Positions 62,004 through 64,000 of a stretch of DNA of 64,000 nucleotides are shown one piece after another. The notes under the pieces were generated by a model. It saw nothing but the letters and a program-made list of their open reading frames with translations. It ran no database searches and was not told the origin of the DNA. This stretch comes from Pirellulales bacterium (GTDB lineage: Bacteria; Planctomycetota; Planctomycetia; Pirellulales; JAEUIK01). Each line of letters opens with the position of its first letter. Within the stretch, counting starts at the first letter, position 1. The position numbers were made by a program, and so were the translations under genes. The stretch spans positions 39,994-103,993 of the forward strand of contig JAIESQ010000073.1 of assembly GCA_019745975.1 (NCBI GenBank), in the 5' to 3' direction.

Positions 62004-63440
62004 ATGGTAGCCGCGACCACCCGACGCCTGGCCGAACTCGCCGCCCGCGCCCGCCGCGCGGGCAACCCGGCCATCCTCCGCAAACTACACGCCGCCATCA
62101 CCTGGCCGCTGTATACCTTTACGCCCCGCCCCGATTCGCCCGGGGAATACGACCAGCAAACGGGCTTTCTGGAGGACCGCGCCGCCAAACTGGCTATCTG
62201 CCTGGGGGGGACCGGCAGCGGGAAAACCGAGGCCGCGGCCGCCAAAACGGCCCGCTACCTGTTCAGCACGCCGCCGCCGCGCCACAATTGCCCCTTCTGG
62301 ATTATCGGCGAAACCTACGACATGGTTTGCCGGACGTGCTGGGATGAAAAACTCTCGCGTTACATTCCCGCCCAGGAAATCCTGGGCTTCGACTGGTACA
62401 AGCCCAAACGCAACTGGCCCTTCGCCGTGATCCTGCGGCACCCGCGGGACCGCACCCGCCCCGGCTGGGTACTGGAATTCAAAAGCTACGCGCAAGGCCG
62501 CGAGCGCTTCCAGGCCGTGTCGATCGGCGGCTACTGGTTCAACGAGGCCGCCCCCTGGGACATCGTCACCGAGACGCAAGGCCGCTGCCGCGAATACGAC
62601 AGCCCCGGCTGGGCCGACTTTACGCCGATCGACGTCGCCGACCCGCGCTGGACCGACGAATATGACAACCCCCGCCCCGGCTGGACCTTCTACCACCTCA
62701 ACACCCGCAAAAATACCGCCCTCGCCCCGGGCTGGGCCGAGCGGTTTTTAGCTGGCCTGCCCGAGGACGAGCGCCGCACGCGGGAGACGGGGCATTTTGC
62801 GGCCCACAGCGGCCTGGTCTACAAGGAATTCAACGAGCGCTTCCACCTCTTGCCCGAGGACTGGGAACCCCCCCGCGACTGGCACCGCGTCCGCGCGATC
62901 GACTTCGGGTTTGCCAATCCGTTTTGTTGCTTGTGGATCGCCCGCGACCACGACGGCGCCTATTACGTGTACGACGAACACTACCGCTCTGGAATGCTCA
63001 ACAGCGACCACGCCGCGGCCATCAAGGCCCGCCGCTGGCTGCGCGGCGCCGTGCGGACCTACGGCCCCACCTACAGCGACCACGACGCCCAGCAACGGGC
63101 CGAACTAGCCGCGGAGGGGATTGTTTGCACGCCGGCCAAAAAGGACCTGCGCGCCGGCATCGCCCACCTGCGGCGCCTGTTTATGATCCAGGAAAACGGC
63201 CGGGCCAGGCTGTATATTTCCGCGAAGTGCAAACACCTCCGCCGCGAACTGAAAAACTACAAATGGCCAGAGGGGAGCGATACCCGCAACCCCGCGGAGG
63301 AACCGATCGACCGCGACAACCACGCCTGCGATGCACTACGCTACGGTATCTACAGCGACCACCGCGGCCTGGCCCCGCCGCCGCACTCGACCAAGCCCGA
63401 ATGGAAGCAACACGCCACCGTACAACTGCGCGGGAAATGA
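62004..63440 (+). CDS. terL: Terminase large subunit
   Basis: A 478-residue DNA-packaging motor. ATPase Walker A CLGGTGSGKTEAA near 70-80, Walker B region GGYWFNEAAP, and the RNase H-like nuclease with D residues in RAIDFGFANPF, TYSDHDAQQRAEL and DRDNHACDALRYG. It cuts and drives DNA into the prohead. The long open frame upstream to 61554 is an extension through the preceding gene and is not used. It follows the small-terminase-like genes directly. Confidence 0.93.
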   Translation: MVAATTRRLAELAARARRAGNPAILRKLHAAITWPLYTFTPRPDSPGEYDQQTGFLEDRAAKLAICLGGTGSGKTEAAAAKTARYLFSTPPPRHNCPFWIIGETYDMVCRTCWDEKLSRYIPAQEILGFDWYKPKRNWPFAVILRHPRDRTRPGWVLEFKSYAQGRERFQAVSIGGYWFNEAAPWDIVTETQGRCREYDSPGWADFTPIDVADPRWTDEYDNPRPGWTFYHLNTRKNTALAPGWAERFLAGLPEDERRTRETGHFAAHSGLVYKEFNERFHLLPEDWEPPRDWHRVRAIDFGFANPFCCLWIARDHDGAYYVYDEHYRSGMLNSDHAAAIKARRWLRGAVRTYGPTYSDHDAQQRAELAAEGIVCTPAKKDLRAGIAHLRRLFMIQENGRARLYISAKCKHLRRELKNYKWPEGSDTRNPAEEPIDRDNHACDALRYGIYSDHRGLAPPPHSTKPEWKQHATVQLRGK

Positions 63441-63443
63441 CCC

Positions 63444-64000
63444 ATGGCCAACTGGCGCAACAACCCGCTATTCCGCCGCGCCGAGGCCGCCATCGCCACG
63501 AAAGCCCGCGCCGAATTCCGCGGGACGGCCCTGGGCCGCCTGGCCAATGAACTGGGCCGCCTCCACCCGGGGACGTCCGCCGGCGCCGGCCGCCGTGACG
63601 ACTTTGAGCGACTGATCGCCGACGCGGCCCGCCGCCGCCTCATCCCCGGCCTCGACCCGGCCGCCGTCGAACGCAAGCTCAGCCAAGTCACCCGCTACAG
63701 CCTCTCGGATTACGCGCTCGACGCGCTGTTTGACGCGCTGGGGCCAATCGGCGGGATTTTGAAGGACCTGCTAAAAACCACCCGCCCTGGCCGCGAGGCG
63801 GCCCGCGACCGCGACCTGGAGGCGGCCATCAATTTTCTGGGCAGCCTGGGGTTTGAAGTGATCGCCCCGCCGGGGCGCCGCACCCCCAGCACCCGCCAGC
63901 AAAATATCGCCGCGGCCTTGCTGGAGGCCGCCGGCTGGACCGTGACCGCCCCGGGCCGCGGCCCCGCCGGCATCCGCCGCCCGCGCCGCGATCGGCCCCG
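63444..64000 (+). CDS. Prophage protein downstream of terminase, cut off by window
   Basis: Starts ATG at 63444, three bases after the terminase stop; open to the end (at least 185 residues). MANWRNNPLFRRAEAAIATKARAEFRGTALGRLANELGRLHPG is basic and helical. It later contains AINFLGSLGFEVIAPPG and LLEAAGWTVTAPGRG, which look like two copies of one short motif. It is not a clear portal protein, which is the usual next gene. Partial. Confidence 0.75.
   Translation, partial: MANWRNNPLFRRAEAAIATKARAEFRGTALGRLANELGRLHPGTSAGAGRRDDFERLIADAARRRLIPGLDPAAVERKLSQVTRYSLSDYALDALFDALGPIGGILKDLLKTTRPGREAARDRDLEAAINFLGSLGFEVIAPPGRRTPSTRQQNIAAALLEAAGWTVTAPGRGPAGIRRPRRDRP

Larger units (their letters stand above)
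40015..64000 (+). mobile_element. Prophage integrated at tRNA-Leu(UAG); right end beyond window
   Basis: From the tRNA onward every gene is on the + strand, tightly packed, with four-base overlaps. Diagnostic genes are an XRE repressor, a tyrosine integrase beside the tRNA, a winged-helix replication protein, BppU-like, tail spike and tail fibre-like proteins, and a large terminase. The base composition is higher in GC and codons are more uniformly C-ending than in the host part. The left end is placed at the tRNA 3' end by inference; attL core sequence cannot be fixed without the right end. Whether it is intact cannot be seen. Confidence 0.9.

Noticed and set aside
40015..64000. Diversity-generating retroelement or retron
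   Set aside because: No reverse transcriptase motif (YxDD) was found in any frame, and no long near-repeat pair was seen at the end of the tail genes.

Overview
The window comes from a high-GC bacterial chromosome that looks planctomycetal. The signs are a type-IV-prepilin-like DUF1559 protein, a DUF1501 protein, a protein with an N-terminal planctomycete surface motif (LEMLEDRSLLS), a translationally coupled ECF sigma factor and membrane Ser/Thr kinase, a Tat-exported Gfo/Idh/MocA oxidoreductase and a DUF1570 protein. I would guess the Pirellulales, but no rRNA or marker gene in the window settles that.

Bases 1-39930 are ordinary chromosome: mixed strands, short operons and many single genes. 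In order: glutamate synthase (gltB 3' end, gltD); a DUF433/DUF5615 toxin-antitoxin-like pair; a DRG-type GTPase and PolX; an MFS transporter converging on a class V aminotransferase; an isochorismatase-fold hydrolase; a TPR protein; a histidine kinase; secreted proteins; the sigma factor/kinase pair; an orphan PfaD enoyl reductase; a MuiA-like protein; an M28 peptidase; a MaoC hydratase; the planctomycete-specific exported proteins; a UbiB-family kinase; a two-domain HMA protein; and a PilZ protein. Several intergenic gaps hold short inverted-repeat elements of at least three families.

At 39933-40014 lies an intact tRNA-Leu(UAG). Immediately behind it starts a prophage that runs off the right end (at least 24 kb, every gene on the + strand, mostly overlapping by 4 bases). 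Its layout is: XRE repressor flanked by two look-alike promoters; tyrosine integrase; a block of tiny unknown genes; a CsrA-like protein; a DUF5131 radical-SAM-like protein; a winged-helix replication protein with an iteron-like repeat array inside its gene; an Acb2/Tad1-family candidate anti-defence protein; a block with a permuted NlpC/P60 protein, a CxxCH haem-motif protein and a trypsin-like protease carrying a zinc ribbon and a collagen-like stretch; lipoprotein, membrane coiled-coil and secreted nuclease genes; tail fibre, tail spike and BppU-like genes; then a PLD-like protein, two small-terminase-like genes, the large terminase and a truncated downstream gene. Capsid, portal and the right attachment site would lie beyond the window.

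The most interesting material is in the prophage: the Acb2/Tad1 candidate, the CsrA-like gene, the repeat array within the replication gene, a 33-base leader repeated 13 kb apart, and the membrane/secreted block at 48.9-52.4 kb.
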